A DNA stretch of 64,000 nucleotides, from positions 1-64,000 of the forward strand of contig JACZWL010000007.1 of assembly GCA_022572185.1 (NCBI GenBank), written 5' to 3'. Below the pieces are notes generated by a model. That model was not told the origin of the DNA. It saw nothing but the letters and a program-made list of their open reading frames with translations, and did no database searches. Every line of letters starts with the position of its first letter. Position 1 is the stretch's first letter. The translations under genes were made by a program, and so were the position numbers. Below, piece by piece: positions 33,724 through 42,537 of the stretch. This stretch comes from Pseudomonadota bacterium. Its GTDB lineage: Bacteria; Pseudomonadota; Gammaproteobacteria; Steroidobacterales; Woeseiaceae.

Positions 33724-35316
33724 TCAAGCGACCTTCAGGCGCGCATTGAAATCGCGAAGCATACCGAGCTGCCTTTCAAGCTCCTGCTCATGCCACTGGC
33801 ATTCGGCCGCAGCGATCGCCGCAACCGCTTCAGTTGCTTGCACGCCCTGGTCAGCAGACAGCCCCAGCATCAGCCGCCTTTGCATCAGGTCCGTCAGGTT
33901 TTTCGCGTATTCATGACGTATTGCAAACACGACCTCGGCGGCCAGGACACTTTTCTCTGCATCGATCACTTTCGACAGACCGGCTTCGGCCGCTGCAAGA
34001 TCCAGAATCAGAGTGGCACGCCCGCCGTAGATGCCGATAATGCGCTCGCGACCGCGTTGCGAAAGGCCGGCGAAGTTTTTTAATTGCTCGCAGGCCTCAA
34101 CGATGCCAACCGCACCGGGCAGCAGTGCGGTCGATGTGCTGCAACGCGGCAGCCCGGCGTCGAGCTTTCTATCAACACGATCAATAGTCTGTTCTGCGAG
34201 ATTTCTATATGTGGTCAACTTGCCGCCGATAATCGAAATGATCCCTTGCAAGGGTCGCCGGTGACGCTTGATGATATGCCGGCGCGTAATGGCTGACTCC
34301 GGACGTTTACTCCGGCGTGGCAGTGGTCGAACGCCTGCGTAGGCGAAGTGTATGTCGTCAAATTCCAGTCCCGCTTCCGGAAAGACACGATTCGTCTCAT
34401 CCAACAGGTACCGAATTTCTTTCCGGCTCGCGTGAGCAGCGTCAGGCTCTCGCCCGTAACGAATATCGGTCGTGCCAATCAGATATTGCCGGTTCCAGGG
34501 GACGATAAAAAACGGCCGTCCATCAGCGGCCGCTTCCACATAAAATGCATCGCGTGGTGCACCTTTAAATTCACCGACAATGATATGGCTCCCTTTGGTG
34601 CCGCCCATCAGGCGCCGTGTTTGCCGGCCGGTCTTCTGCAGGACGCGATCGACCCAGGGACCGGATGCATTAATCACGAGCCGTCCCTTCACGAGTTTTT
34701 TCTCGCCGCTGTCGGCATCGACGTAACCGACGTTCATTGCCGTGCCATCGTGCGGCCCAATCGTATCGACCGGGCAATAGTTCTTGACGACAGCGCCGGC
34801 TTCCGCTGCCGAAATAATATTCTCCAGCACGAGCCTTTCCGCAAACGTTACCTGTGCATCGTAATACTGCGCACCACCCCTTAACCCAACTGCGTTGAGT
34901 CCCGGCTCCTGTTGGAGCAATTCGTCGCGATTCAGCATACGGTGCCGGGGTAATGTCTTTCTGATGGACAACAGATCGTAGGCGATCATTCCGAGACGGA
35001 TCAGCAATAGCCCCCGTTTGCCGTTTTCATAAACAGGTATGTTTATGCGAATGCGCTTGACAAGGTGCGATGCAATCTTGCGCAGGCAGATGCGTTCATG
35101 CAGCGACTCATAGACCAGGGATATCTCTGCATGTTCAAGATATCGAAGACCGCCGTGAATTAGCCGGCTCGACCAGCTCGTTGTTCCGCTGCCGAAATCG
35201 CTTTTGTCGAAGAGGATGACGCTTAAGCCGCGGAGCGCCGCATCGCGGGCAATGCCTGAGCCGTTAATGCCACCACCGATGATTATCAGATCGTATTCCG
35301 GTACGGTCTTCGGCAT
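33724..35316 (-). CDS. glpD: Aerobic glycerol-3-phosphate dehydrogenase
   Basis: A 530-residue FAD enzyme that oxidises sn-glycerol 3-phosphate to dihydroxyacetone phosphate and passes electrons to quinone. The N-terminal dinucleotide-binding motif is DLIIIGGGINGSGIARDAALRG, followed by SSRLIHGGLRYLEH, GTTDIRYGREP and GVRPLPR, all typical of GlpD. A C-terminal helical domain (about 400-530) is present. The ATG overlaps the stop of proA (TGATG), so it is translated from the proline operon transcript, an unusual neighbourhood for glpD. Confidence 0.96.
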   Translation of the reverse strand: MPKTVPEYDLIIIGGGINGSGIARDAALRGLSVILFDKSDFGSGTTSWSSRLIHGGLRYLEHAEISLVYESLHERICLRKIASHLVKRIRINIPVYENGKRGLLLIRLGMIAYDLLSIRKTLPRHRMLNRDELLQQEPGLNAVGLRGGAQYYDAQVTFAERLVLENIISAAEAGAVVKNYCPVDTIGPHDGTAMNVGYVDADSGEKKLVKGRLVINASGPWVDRVLQKTGRQTRRLMGGTKGSHIIVGEFKGAPRDAFYVEAAADGRPFFIVPWNRQYLIGTTDIRYGREPDAAHASRKEIRYLLDETNRVFPEAGLEFDDIHFAYAGVRPLPRRSKRPESAITRRHIIKRHRRPLQGIISIIGGKLTTYRNLAEQTIDRVDRKLDAGLPRCSTSTALLPGAVGIVEACEQLKNFAGLSQRGRERIIGIYGGRATLILDLAAAEAGLSKVIDAEKSVLAAEVVFAIRHEYAKNLTDLMQRRLMLGLSADQGVQATEAVAAIAAAECQWHEQELERQLGMLRDFNARLKVA

Positions 35317-36611
35317 CAGGGTCTTACTTGCCCGTTCCCGCGAACGACATACTTGTAGCTCGTCAACTGCTCGGCGCCGACGGGACCACGAGCATGAATC
35401 CGGCCTGTCGCAATGCCAATCTCCGCGCCCATGCCGAACTCGGCTCCGTCTGCGAACTGTGTCGATACGTTGTGCATCACAATCGCGCTGTCTACCTCCG
35501 TCAGGAATTTCCTGGCTGCAACTTCGTCTTCCGCGACGATGCTTTCCGTGTGGCCCGAGCCATACAACCTGATATGTTCGATTGCTCCCTCCACACCATC
35601 GATAATCCGCACCGAGATGACGGCGTCGAGATACTCCGTATGCCAGTCTTGTTCGTCGGCGGGTTTCGCTTCTGACACGATCTCTCGCACCGCCTCGTCA
35701 CCGCGCACTTCGCAGCCGGCATCGACCAGGGCATCGACTACGCCGGGAATGAGCCTTGATGCCGCCTTGCGGTCGACAAGCAGTGTCTCGGCAGCGCCGC
35801 AGATGCCCGTGCGACGCATTTTCGCGTTCAACACGATTTCTCTGGCCATGTTCTGGTCCGCCGATTCATGGAGGAAGACATGGCAGATGCCCTCGAGGTG
35901 TCCTATCACAGGCACTCTGGCCTCCGCCTGCACGCGCTCAATGAGACTTTTACCGCCGCGTGGCACAAGGACATCGATCGTGTCACCCATCGACGACAAC
36001 AGGTAACCGACGGCGGCGCGATCCGTTGTCGGCACCATCTGAATTGCAGCCCGAGGCATGCCGGCGCTTGCAAGTCCCTCGGCGAGCGACCGAAAGATCG
36101 CCTGATTCGAATGAAAACTCTCCGAGCCGCCGCGCAAAATAGCGGCATTGCCCGATTTGGTGCACAGGCCAGCAGCATCGGCAGTCACATTGGGGCGGCT
36201 CTCGTAAATAATGCCGATGACGCCCAGCGGTACCGCGACACGTTGTATGTGTAAACCGTTAGGCCTGTCCCATTCGGCGAGAACTCGGCCGACCGGGTCG
36301 GGTAATTCACTAACGGTTTCGAGCCCGGTGGCCATGGATTCGAGCCGTTCGGCATTCAGCGCCAGCCGGTCGAGCAGCGGCGTGCTCAGCTCGCGCTTTT
36401 CGGCTGCTTCCATGTCGGCCCGGTTGGCATCGAGAATTGCATCCGCACTGTCACGAATCGAATCTGCTGCCGCTTGCAGCGCGTGATTACGTTGCGAACC
36501 CGGGCACAGCGCCAGTTCCGATGCCGCTTCTCTGGCTCTGCGACCAAGTTCATCCATCATTTCCGCAACACCCGGCGATGCAGTCGTCAATTTCCCTGTC
36601 TGTTGGCTCAT
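35316..36611 (-). CDS. proA: Glutamate-5-semialdehyde dehydrogenase (gamma-glutamyl phosphate reductase)
   Basis: A 431-residue enzyme of proline synthesis that reduces gamma-glutamyl phosphate with NADPH. Signatures include [44 protein letters not shown], the catalytic Cys in [17 protein letters not shown], and [30 protein letters not shown]. It begins directly after the proB stop codon, which fits the product of ProB being handed on without release. Length and motifs are normal for the family. Confidence 0.97.
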   Translation of the reverse strand: MSQQTGKLTTASPGVAEMMDELGRRAREAASELALCPGSQRNHALQAAADSIRDSADAILDANRADMEAAEKRELSTPLLDRLALNAERLESMATGLETVSELPDPVGRVLAEWDRPNGLHIQRVAVPLGVIGIIYESRPNVTADAAGLCTKSGNAAILRGGSESFHSNQAIFRSLAEGLASAGMPRAAIQMVPTTDRAAVGYLLSSMGDTIDVLVPRGGKSLIERVQAEARVPVIGHLEGICHVFLHESADQNMAREIVLNAKMRRTGICGAAETLLVDRKAASRLIPGVVDALVDAGCEVRGDEAVREIVSEAKPADEQDWHTEYLDAVISVRIIDGVEGAIEHIRLYGSGHTESIVAEDEVAARKFLTEVDSAIVMHNVSTQFADGAEFGMGAEIGIATGRIHARGPVGAEQLTSYKYVVRGNGQVRP

Positions 36612-37739
36612 CTAGGATTCACTCCCGAACAGCACCAGGTCATCGCGGTGGACCATGACCGTCCGGCCACGGTAGCCGAGTTTCGGCTCAATCTGCGCCG
36701 AGCGGCAACCAATGATTTCTGCCGCTTCATCGCTGCTGTAGGCCGCGAGGCCCCTGCCGAGTTCTTCTCCGTTTGCACCGACCAGCATCACAACATCGCC
36801 ACGCCCAAAATCGCCGATGACCTCGACAAGACCGACCGGTAGCAAGCTGTTGCCGTTGGCCAGTGCCGTCGCGGCGCCGGGATCCATGCGGAGTTCGCCG
36901 CGGACTTCGAGTATGCCAGCAAGCCACTGCTTGCGCGCCGCGGCCGGTGTTCCCTCTGCATTGAATACCGTGCATTTGCCGCCGTTTGCCAGCGCATGCA
37001 GCGGCCGTTCGACGGTACCGCTCGCAACGATGGTCAGACAACCTGCGCGAGTCGCTATCCGGGCTGCCTGCAGTTTCGTTATCATGCCGCCGCTGCCGAA
37101 TTCTGACCGGGATTCGCCCGCCATCGCGAACATTTCGTCAGTTATCTTCGCGACCGTGGCGATGTGTTCAGCATCCGGATGCTCGCCGGGATCTGCCGTA
37201 TAAAAGCCATCCACATCCGACAGGAGAACAAGCCCGTCCGCCATGACCATCTGGGCTACGCGTGCAGCGAGGCGGTCGTTGTCACCGTAACGAATCTCTT
37301 CTGTCGCAACCGTGTCGTTCTCATTGATAACCGGCACGACGCGATGCTCAAGCAACTTGCCGAGAGTACCTTTAGCATTCAGGAAGCGACGCCGGTTTTC
37401 CGTGTCCTCAAGCGTCAACAGCACCTGCGCAACCGCTACGCCGTGCTCGCCCAGCGCCTCCTGATACGCGTGAACGAGCTGCACCTGGCCCGCCGCTGCG
37501 GCCGCCTGCAACTCCTCGAGCCGTGAGCGACGCGGATTGACACCCAGCACATTGCTGCCGATTGCGATCGCGCCGGAGGAAACAATCAACACCTGCCGAT
37601 TCCCGGAACGCAAAGCTGCAACATCCTCAGCAAGCCCTGACAGCCAGTCGCGATCGAGCCGGCCGTCCCGGGTGACCAGCAGCGACGAGCCGATTTTAAC
37701 GACCAGGCGCCGCAAATTATTGAGGTTGACTCCGGACAT
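36612..37739 (-). CDS. proB: Glutamate 5-kinase
   Basis: A 375-residue enzyme for the first step of proline synthesis. The N-terminal amino-acid-kinase domain has VVKIGSSLLV, LIVSSGAIAIG, VVPVINENDTVATEEIRYGDNDRLAARVA and GSGGMITKLQAARIA. A C-terminal PUA domain (about 280-370, FGRGDVVMLVGANGEELGRGLAAYSSDEA) is present as in E. coli ProB. Proline normally inhibits the enzyme by feedback. It heads the proB-proA-glpD transcript and is followed upstream, ten bases away, by ilvH on the same strand. Confidence 0.97.
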   Translation of the reverse strand: MSGVNLNNLRRLVVKIGSSLLVTRDGRLDRDWLSGLAEDVAALRSGNRQVLIVSSGAIAIGSNVLGVNPRRSRLEELQAAAAAGQVQLVHAYQEALGEHGVAVAQVLLTLEDTENRRRFLNAKGTLGKLLEHRVVPVINENDTVATEEIRYGDNDRLAARVAQMVMADGLVLLSDVDGFYTADPGEHPDAEHIATVAKITDEMFAMAGESRSEFGSGGMITKLQAARIATRAGCLTIVASGTVERPLHALANGGKCTVFNAEGTPAAARKQWLAGILEVRGELRMDPGAATALANGNSLLPVGLVEVIGDFGRGDVVMLVGANGEELGRGLAAYSSDEAAEIIGCRSAQIEPKLGYRGRTVMVHRDDLVLFGSES

Positions 37740-37749
37740 GAGCAGGGAC

Positions 37750-38271
37750 CTATCCAGTAAGGCGGTGATGTCTTACATAGGACGACAGAGTTACCTCCCC
37801 CTTGGAAACGGTAACGCTCCCGCTACGGGCAACGGCGGCGATCTTACCTATCTGCCCCGCCTCTTCGACAAATGCATCGATTTCGGCAAGCCTGCCCGTG
37901 AGCTGCACCGTGCAGCTATTCTGGGCATCATCCAGAATCTCGGCGTCATACTTCTTCGCGAGCGCCAGCACTCTTGCGTGACCGCCTGTCGCGAGCTTGA
38001 GCTTGAGTATCGCCAGCTCGCGCTCGAAGTGATCGCCTAAGGTCATATCATGAATATTGACCACGTCCACGAGCTTCGCAAGTTGGGTATTGAGCTGCGC
38101 AATAGCCGAGTCAGAACCGCGGATTACGAGTGTGACACGCGACACCGTCGAGTCGTCTGTCGGTGCAACGTTCAGCGAGTCAATATTGTATCCACGCGTC
38201 GAGAAGAGCCCTGTCATACGGGTCAGGGCTCCGACTTCGTTCTGCAGCAGCACCGATATTACGTGACGCAT
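37750..38271 (-). CDS. ilvH: Acetolactate synthase small (regulatory) subunit
   Basis: A 173-residue regulatory subunit for branched-chain amino acid synthesis. The N-terminal ACT domain reads HVISVLLQNEVGALTRMTGLFSTRGYNIDSLNVAPTDD, the valine-binding site in IlvH/IlvN; the C-terminal domain ends KGEVTLSSYVRHH. It is transcribed away from ilvB across a 154-base gap, whereas the two genes usually lie in tandem. The downstream gene on its own strand is proB, ten bases on, so ilvH may share a transcript with proline genes. Confidence 0.95.
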   Translation of the reverse strand: MRHVISVLLQNEVGALTRMTGLFSTRGYNIDSLNVAPTDDSTVSRVTLVIRGSDSAIAQLNTQLAKLVDVVNIHDMTLGDHFERELAILKLKLATGGHARVLALAKKYDAEILDDAQNSCTVQLTGRLAEIDAFVEEAGQIGKIAAVARSGSVTVSKGEVTLSSYVRHHRLTG

Positions 38272-38425
38272 CGATTCTGTATCCGTAGCAATAAACTAAA
38301 TCCGCTTGAAACCATTGCTCGCGAGGTTCCGACGCAAGGTGGCACAGCAATGCGAGTATTGCAATGCAATATAAATTAGTAAACACTCGCCTGGAATCCG
38401 GCACTTAAGCAACATTGACGAGAAA
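38272..38425. promoter_or_regulatory. Divergent promoter region between ilvH and ilvB
   Basis: This 154-base gap must hold both promoters. It contains an AT-rich stretch with GCAATATAAATTAG (near 38367-38380) that could include a -10 for ilvB, but no clear -35. No leader peptide rich in Leu/Val/Ile codons with an attenuator is evident. Confidence 0.45.
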
Positions 38426-40276
38426 ATGAGCAAAGAGGCGCCCGCAGACCGCGAAGACCGGCATCCGCTCGCCGGAACCCGGATGAGTGGCGCCGATATT
38501 GTCATTCAGATCCTCGCCGACGAAAACGTCCATACCATATTCGGCTACAGTGGCGGCGCGATTCTGCCGACCTTTGACGCCGTATTTCGCTATAACGACA
38601 AACACCGCAGAGCCGACGGCAAATCGCCAATCCCGCTGATCGTACCGGCCAACGAGCAGGGAGCTGGTTTCATGGCGGCCGGCTATGCCCGCGCCAGCGG
38701 TAAAGTCGGCGTCCTTATGGTCACCTCGGGTCCAGGTGCGACCAATACGGTTACACCGATTCGCGATTGCATGGCCGACTCGGTGCCCATCGTTGTCATC
38801 TGCGGCCAGGTGCCGGTGCACGCGATCGGCACCGACGCATTTCAGGAAGCTCCCGTCGCGGCAATCATGGGAGCAGTCGCAAAGCACATATTTCTGATTA
38901 CCGATCCAACACGCCTCGAGGCAACGGTTCGCACAGCGTTCGAGCTTGCCCGCACCGGCCGGCCCGGCCCGGTCGTCATCGATATACCGAAGGACATTCA
39001 AAACTGGGAAGGTGAGTTTGCGGGCTTCGGGTCACTGCCGTTGCCGGGCTATCGGCACCGTTTGCAGGCGGTCGTTGAGAACCACCTGACCGATGATGCC
39101 TGCGAGCGTTTTTATACAATGCTTGCCGAATCCGAGCGGCCATTGATCTACGCCGGTGGCGGCGTGATCAACGGCAATGCAACGAAAGCGATGCGACACT
39201 TTGCCAGCGCCTACGGCATCCCGGTAGCAACAACCCTGATGGCGCTCGGCGCCAGTGACACAAAACATCCGTTGTCGCTCCATATGCTCGGTATGCACGG
39301 CATGGCGTTCGCCAACTATGCTGTCGAAGATTGCGACCTGTTGATTGCTATCGGCGCCCGGTTTGACGATCGTGTTGCCGGCGACCCGGCCAGGTTTGCC
39401 CCCAACGCGAAGAATATTGCGCAATTCGATATCGACGTAGCGGAGATCGGCAAAGTAAAAAGCGTCAACTGGCACCATGTGGGCATACTAAAGCGGGATC
39501 TCGATGACCTGCTCGCATACGGCCAACGCATCAAGTTTGAAAAGGAATTCAGTGTCTGGCACAAAGAGATAGCCGGCCTGAAAGAGAAACACTGTCTTAA
39601 CTACGATCGGGAAAGCGACCGCATACAGCCCTACGCCGTGATCGAGGAAATCAACCGGCTGACAGACGGTAAGGCAATCATCTCGACAGGTGTCGGTCAG
39701 CACCAGATGTGGGCCGCTCAGTACTTCGATTTCCGCGAGCCACGGCTCTGGCTGACTTCCGGAAGCATGGGCACGATGGGGTTTGGACTGCCGGCGGCCA
39801 TCGGTGCCCAGGTTGCCAATCCGGATCGCCTTGTCATCGATATCGACGGCGATGGCAGCATACGCATGAACATCGGCGAGCTTGAAACCGCGACCACCTA
39901 CGGGCTCCCGATCAAGGTCATCGTTCTCAACAACTTCGGTGATGGCATGGTCAGGCAGTGGCAAAAACTCTATTACAAAGGCCGAATGTCAGGCAGCGAT
40001 AAATCCCTGCGCCGAAAAGACTTCGTCAAGACGGCCGAGGCGGACGGTTTCAAATACGCGGTGAAGCTGGATCGAAAAGAGGACCTGCCAGGCGTTATCA
40101 GAGAATTTATCGAGTTTTCCGGCCCTGCATTCCTCGAAGTCATTATCGACCCCGACGCCGGCGTCTATCCGATGGTCGGTCCCGGCCTGAGCTACGCCAA
40201 AATGATCACGGGCGACTTTATCGTCAGCAGAGACCAGCCGGCCGACGACAAACCCGGCCCCGGCGAAATGTTCTGA
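38426..40276 (+). CDS. ilvB: Acetolactate synthase large (catalytic) subunit
   Basis: A 616-residue thiamine-diphosphate enzyme that condenses pyruvate (with pyruvate or 2-oxobutyrate) for valine, leucine and isoleucine synthesis. The N-terminal domain has IFGYSGGAILPTFDA and the catalytic Glu in NEQGAGFMAAGYARASGKVG; the FAD-binding middle domain has RFDDRVAGDPARFA; the C-terminal ThDP motif is DIDGDGSIRMNIGELETATTYGLPIKVIVLNN. Length is slightly above average because of a longer N-terminus. A chain of hairpins follows the stop codon. Confidence 0.96.
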   Translation: MSKEAPADREDRHPLAGTRMSGADIVIQILADENVHTIFGYSGGAILPTFDAVFRYNDKHRRADGKSPIPLIVPANEQGAGFMAAGYARASGKVGVLMVTSGPGATNTVTPIRDCMADSVPIVVICGQVPVHAIGTDAFQEAPVAAIMGAVAKHIFLITDPTRLEATVRTAFELARTGRPGPVVIDIPKDIQNWEGEFAGFGSLPLPGYRHRLQAVVENHLTDDACERFYTMLAESERPLIYAGGGVINGNATKAMRHFASAYGIPVATTLMALGASDTKHPLSLHMLGMHGMAFANYAVEDCDLLIAIGARFDDRVAGDPARFAPNAKNIAQFDIDVAEIGKVKSVNWHHVGILKRDLDDLLAYGQRIKFEKEFSVWHKEIAGLKEKHCLNYDRESDRIQPYAVIEEINRLTDGKAIISTGVGQHQMWAAQYFDFREPRLWLTSGSMGTMGFGLPAAIGAQVANPDRLVIDIDGDGSIRMNIGELETATTYGLPIKVIVLNNFGDGMVRQWQKLYYKGRMSGSDKSLRRKDFVKTAEADGFKYAVKLDRKEDLPGVIREFIEFSGPAFLEVIIDPDAGVYPMVGPGLSYAKMITGDFIVSRDQPADDKPGPGEMF

Positions 40277-40619
40277 TACGGGTCGTATCCCCTCCGCATC
40301 AGCAGGCTGGCAGATACTCGCTGCGGCACGAATATTGACCGCCGCACAGATTCCGTATTCAGACCAGTGGTCCAACTAGTGGTCCATCAATATAACCTTG
40401 TTGGACCACTAGCAGGATGTTGAAAAAGTCTTCCATGACTTTTTCAACAACGTGATCCGAAAAGTGCGATTTTCGGATCCCTTACATTTTCAATGGCTTA
40501 TAGCCATCGAAAATGACGGTACATCCCTGTATCGGTCAACAGGCTGTAGAAAAACAGAGTTTTTCAACAGCCTGCTAGGTATTTTCGCGCATAGATACCG
40601 GCAGGACGGTTTGCTATGC
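40277..40619. repeat. Cascade of five palindromes downstream of ilvB
   Basis: Five successive hairpins occupy this gap: 40376-40386/40402-40412 (11-base perfect arms, CTAGTGGTCCA); 40419-40430/40437-40448 (12-base perfect, GTTGAAAAAGTC); 40454-40463/40470-40479 (10-base perfect, GATCCGAAAA); 40485-40498/40502-40515 (one mismatch); 40540-40555/40559-40574 (16 bases, one mismatch, CAGGCTG ends). The AAAAAG...CTTTTT stem could terminate ilvB transcription. The rest resembles intergenic repeat debris. No gene is present. Confidence 0.8.
40377..40411. repeat. Left copy of a 35-base palindromic repeat
   Basis: It begins TAGTGGTCCATCAATATAAC and ends TGGACCACTA. Read on the opposite strand, 44382-44416 matches it at 32 of 35 positions, so the two copies bound a 4-kb segment in inverted orientation. 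Confidence 0.85.
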
Positions 40620-41009
40620 ATGAGCCTCCTTGGCAGGGGCGATGTCGTGACGCAGCAAAGCGGATCTCATTCCAGAACGATTACGGGCTACCTGGCGCAT
40701 CTGCTGGAGTATCCCCGATGGCTCATGGAGTGCGACGTCGACTTCACACAATGCCCATACCACGGACGCTATGACAATTTCGTCGCCGAATGCGATACCT
40801 GCATTTATGGCAAAGCATGCAAATGGCTGAGCAGCTACACAACAAGTGCCATCAAGAAGGCGCCGCTAACGGATCTCGTTGACGCACTGGAAAGCGCTGT
40901 CGACTATGTTGCCGGCCGCCAGCAGGCAGAACACCAGGCAAACTGCGTCTGTGACAGCTGCGAGTGGCTGCGAACGTCGCGGCAGTTTCTTCGCTCCTTC
41001 CCCGAATAG
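40620..41009 (+). CDS. Cys-rich small protein of unknown function
   Basis: A 129-residue soluble protein starting at ATG 40620 after a weak GGACGG site. It contains a Cys cluster, ECDVDFTQCPYHGRYDNFVAECDTCIYGKACKW, and a second pair CVCDSCEW, suggesting zinc or iron-sulfur binding. The N-terminal part (LLGRGDVVTQQSGSHSRTITGYLAHLLEYPRWLM) is not recognised. First gene of the segment bounded by inverted repeats. No function proposed. Confidence 0.65.
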   Translation: MSLLGRGDVVTQQSGSHSRTITGYLAHLLEYPRWLMECDVDFTQCPYHGRYDNFVAECDTCIYGKACKWLSSYTTSAIKKAPLTDLVDALESAVDYVAGRQQAEHQANCVCDSCEWLRTSRQFLRSFPE

Positions 41010-41176
41010 AACATGAGCCCATGCGCCCCGTGTCCGGTGCAGCATCCGTGATACGTATCAGGTCTTGAGGCACAAGCCGGGATCCGCTAATCAGGCTATA
41101 GGCCGACAGGCTCAAGGCCTGCTTTTTTGCAGATACAGTAAGATTGCCCTCAAGAATAAGCAGGGGGGAATCTATC

Positions 41177-41596
41177 GTGTCTCAGTCAACATTCTCGGGC
41201 AGCTGCCTGTGCGGTTCGGTCCGCTACGAGATCTCGGGCAATCCGAGATCCTTCTATCATTGTCATTGCCGGCGTTGCCGCAAAACCACGGGCACAGGCC
41301 ACGCAAGCAATATCATTTTGAAACCCGAGGCCGCCAAATGGCTTGCCGGCGAAGAACTCCTCGAAAGCTTCAAAGTGCCGGACGCCAAACGCTTTCGCAC
41401 CGTATTTTGCTCGAATTGCGGAAGCCCGCTGCCGCGCATTGCGCCCGACCTGAGCCTCGCAGTCATTCCGGCGGGATCGCTGGACGAATCGCCCGCGATA
41501 GATCCGACGGCCAGGATTTTCTGGGAGTCGCGAGCCAACTGGTCCTGCGACGCCGGTGAAATTCCCGTCTGGGCCGAATACCCGGAGGAGAGATAA
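41177..41596 (+). CDS. GFA-family (glutathione-dependent formaldehyde-activating-like) protein
   Basis: A 139-residue protein with the zinc-binding Cys pattern of the GFA/CENP-V family: SGSCLCGSVRYEI, FYHCHCRRCRKTTG, and FCSNCGSPLPR. Members bind zinc through these Cys; the proposed glutathione-formaldehyde function holds for only some. A GTG start at 41177 follows AGGGGG. No glutathione-dependent formaldehyde dehydrogenase is adjacent, so the family name should not be taken as a function. Confidence 0.9.
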   Translation: MSQSTFSGSCLCGSVRYEISGNPRSFYHCHCRRCRKTTGTGHASNIILKPEAAKWLAGEELLESFKVPDAKRFRTVFCSNCGSPLPRIAPDLSLAVIPAGSLDESPAIDPTARIFWESRANWSCDAGEIPVWAEYPEER

Positions 41597-41603
41597 GCGT
41601 CAG

Positions 41604-41627
41604 GCCCGGCATTGATTGTTGCCGGGC
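41604..41627 (+). terminator. Hairpin after the GFA gene
   Basis: GCCCGGCA and TGCCGGGC form a perfect 8-base stem around an 8-base loop just after the stop codon. No U-run follows, so terminator function is weak. Confidence 0.35.
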
Positions 41628-41687
41628 AAGAGCAGTTGTATGCTGGGACGCCCCGAATCAAAAACAAGAATTGCCTGGAGGATCACG

Positions 41688-42506
41688 ATGATTGCAAGAA
41701 GAAAAACCACGGTTCTCACCGTTTTTGCCGTTTTGCTCGCCGTCGCCGCATGTAGTGGGGGCAACGGCCCGGAGTCCGGGCCTGCAACCGGGTCGGCAGC
41801 GCCTGCGACGGCCACCGATCAATCCAGCAACGATTTGAGAACGCTCCTTGCCAGCGAGAACAGAGCGGAATCGGACCGGGCGCGCGACGCGGGCCGCCGA
41901 CCGGCGGACGTCGTCGAGTTCCTTGGTATCGAGAACGGGATGCGCGTGATGGATGTGATCGCGGCCGGCGGCTACTACACCGAAGTACTGTCGCTGGCGG
42001 TTGGCGATGACGGGCATGTTGTCGCGCATAATCCGCCGTCAGTCCTCAAGTTTCGGGACGGCGCGAACGAAAAAGCGATCAGTGCCCGCCTGGCCGGCAA
42101 TCGATTGCCGAACGTCACACGCCTCGACAAGGACTTCGCAGACCTGGTACCTGAAGACGGCCCATTCGACGCCGCGATAACGGCCCTCAATTTCCACGAC
42201 CTCTACAACCGGCGCGGCCCGGAAGCGACGGTCAACGCCCTCCGGTCCATAGCAAGCGTTCTAAAACCCGGCGGCGTGCTCGGAATTATTGATCATGTCG
42301 GTGAAGCGGGTGCGGACAACGCGGCATTACACCGGATCGAGATTTCCAAGGTCCTCGAAACTGTCGAGGCGGCAGGGTTTGTCGTCGAATCGGACAGCGA
42401 TCTGCTACGCAATGAGACGGATGACCATAGTCTGTTCGTGTTCGATGAGTCAGTGCGAGGCAAGACAGACCGCTTTCTGCTCAAGGTCAGAAAGCCGGCC
42501 GAATAA
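41688..42506 (+). CDS. Predicted lipoprotein with SAM-dependent methyltransferase fold
   Basis: A 272-residue protein. The N-terminus is a lipoprotein signal (MIARRKTTVLTVFAVLLAVAAC, Cys22) and a low-complexity linker. The rest is a class I methyltransferase-like Rossmann domain: GMRVMDVIAAGGYYTEVLSLAVGDDGHVVAHN (motif I), FDAAITALNFHDLY, SVLKPGGVLGIIDHV (post-motif region). ATG 41688 follows GGAGG at good spacing, so the signal sequence is genuine. SAM is not expected in the periplasm, so either it does something else there or the signal is a membrane tether. Related exported methyltransferase-like proteins exist in marine proteobacteria. Confidence 0.87.
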   Translation: MIARRKTTVLTVFAVLLAVAACSGGNGPESGPATGSAAPATATDQSSNDLRTLLASENRAESDRARDAGRRPADVVEFLGIENGMRVMDVIAAGGYYTEVLSLAVGDDGHVVAHNPPSVLKFRDGANEKAISARLAGNRLPNVTRLDKDFADLVPEDGPFDAAITALNFHDLYNRRGPEATVNALRSIASVLKPGGVLGIIDHVGEAGADNAALHRIEISKVLETVEAAGFVVESDSDLLRNETDDHSLFVFDESVRGKTDRFLLKVRKPAE

Positions 42507-42537
42507 TGATGATCTGTACCCTGGCAAAGATCTGACG

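Noticed and set aside
41144-41176. Longer start for the GFA gene
   Set aside because: The GTG at 41177 has a strong AGGGGG ribosome site and matches the family start; the longer N-terminus is unlike GFA proteins.
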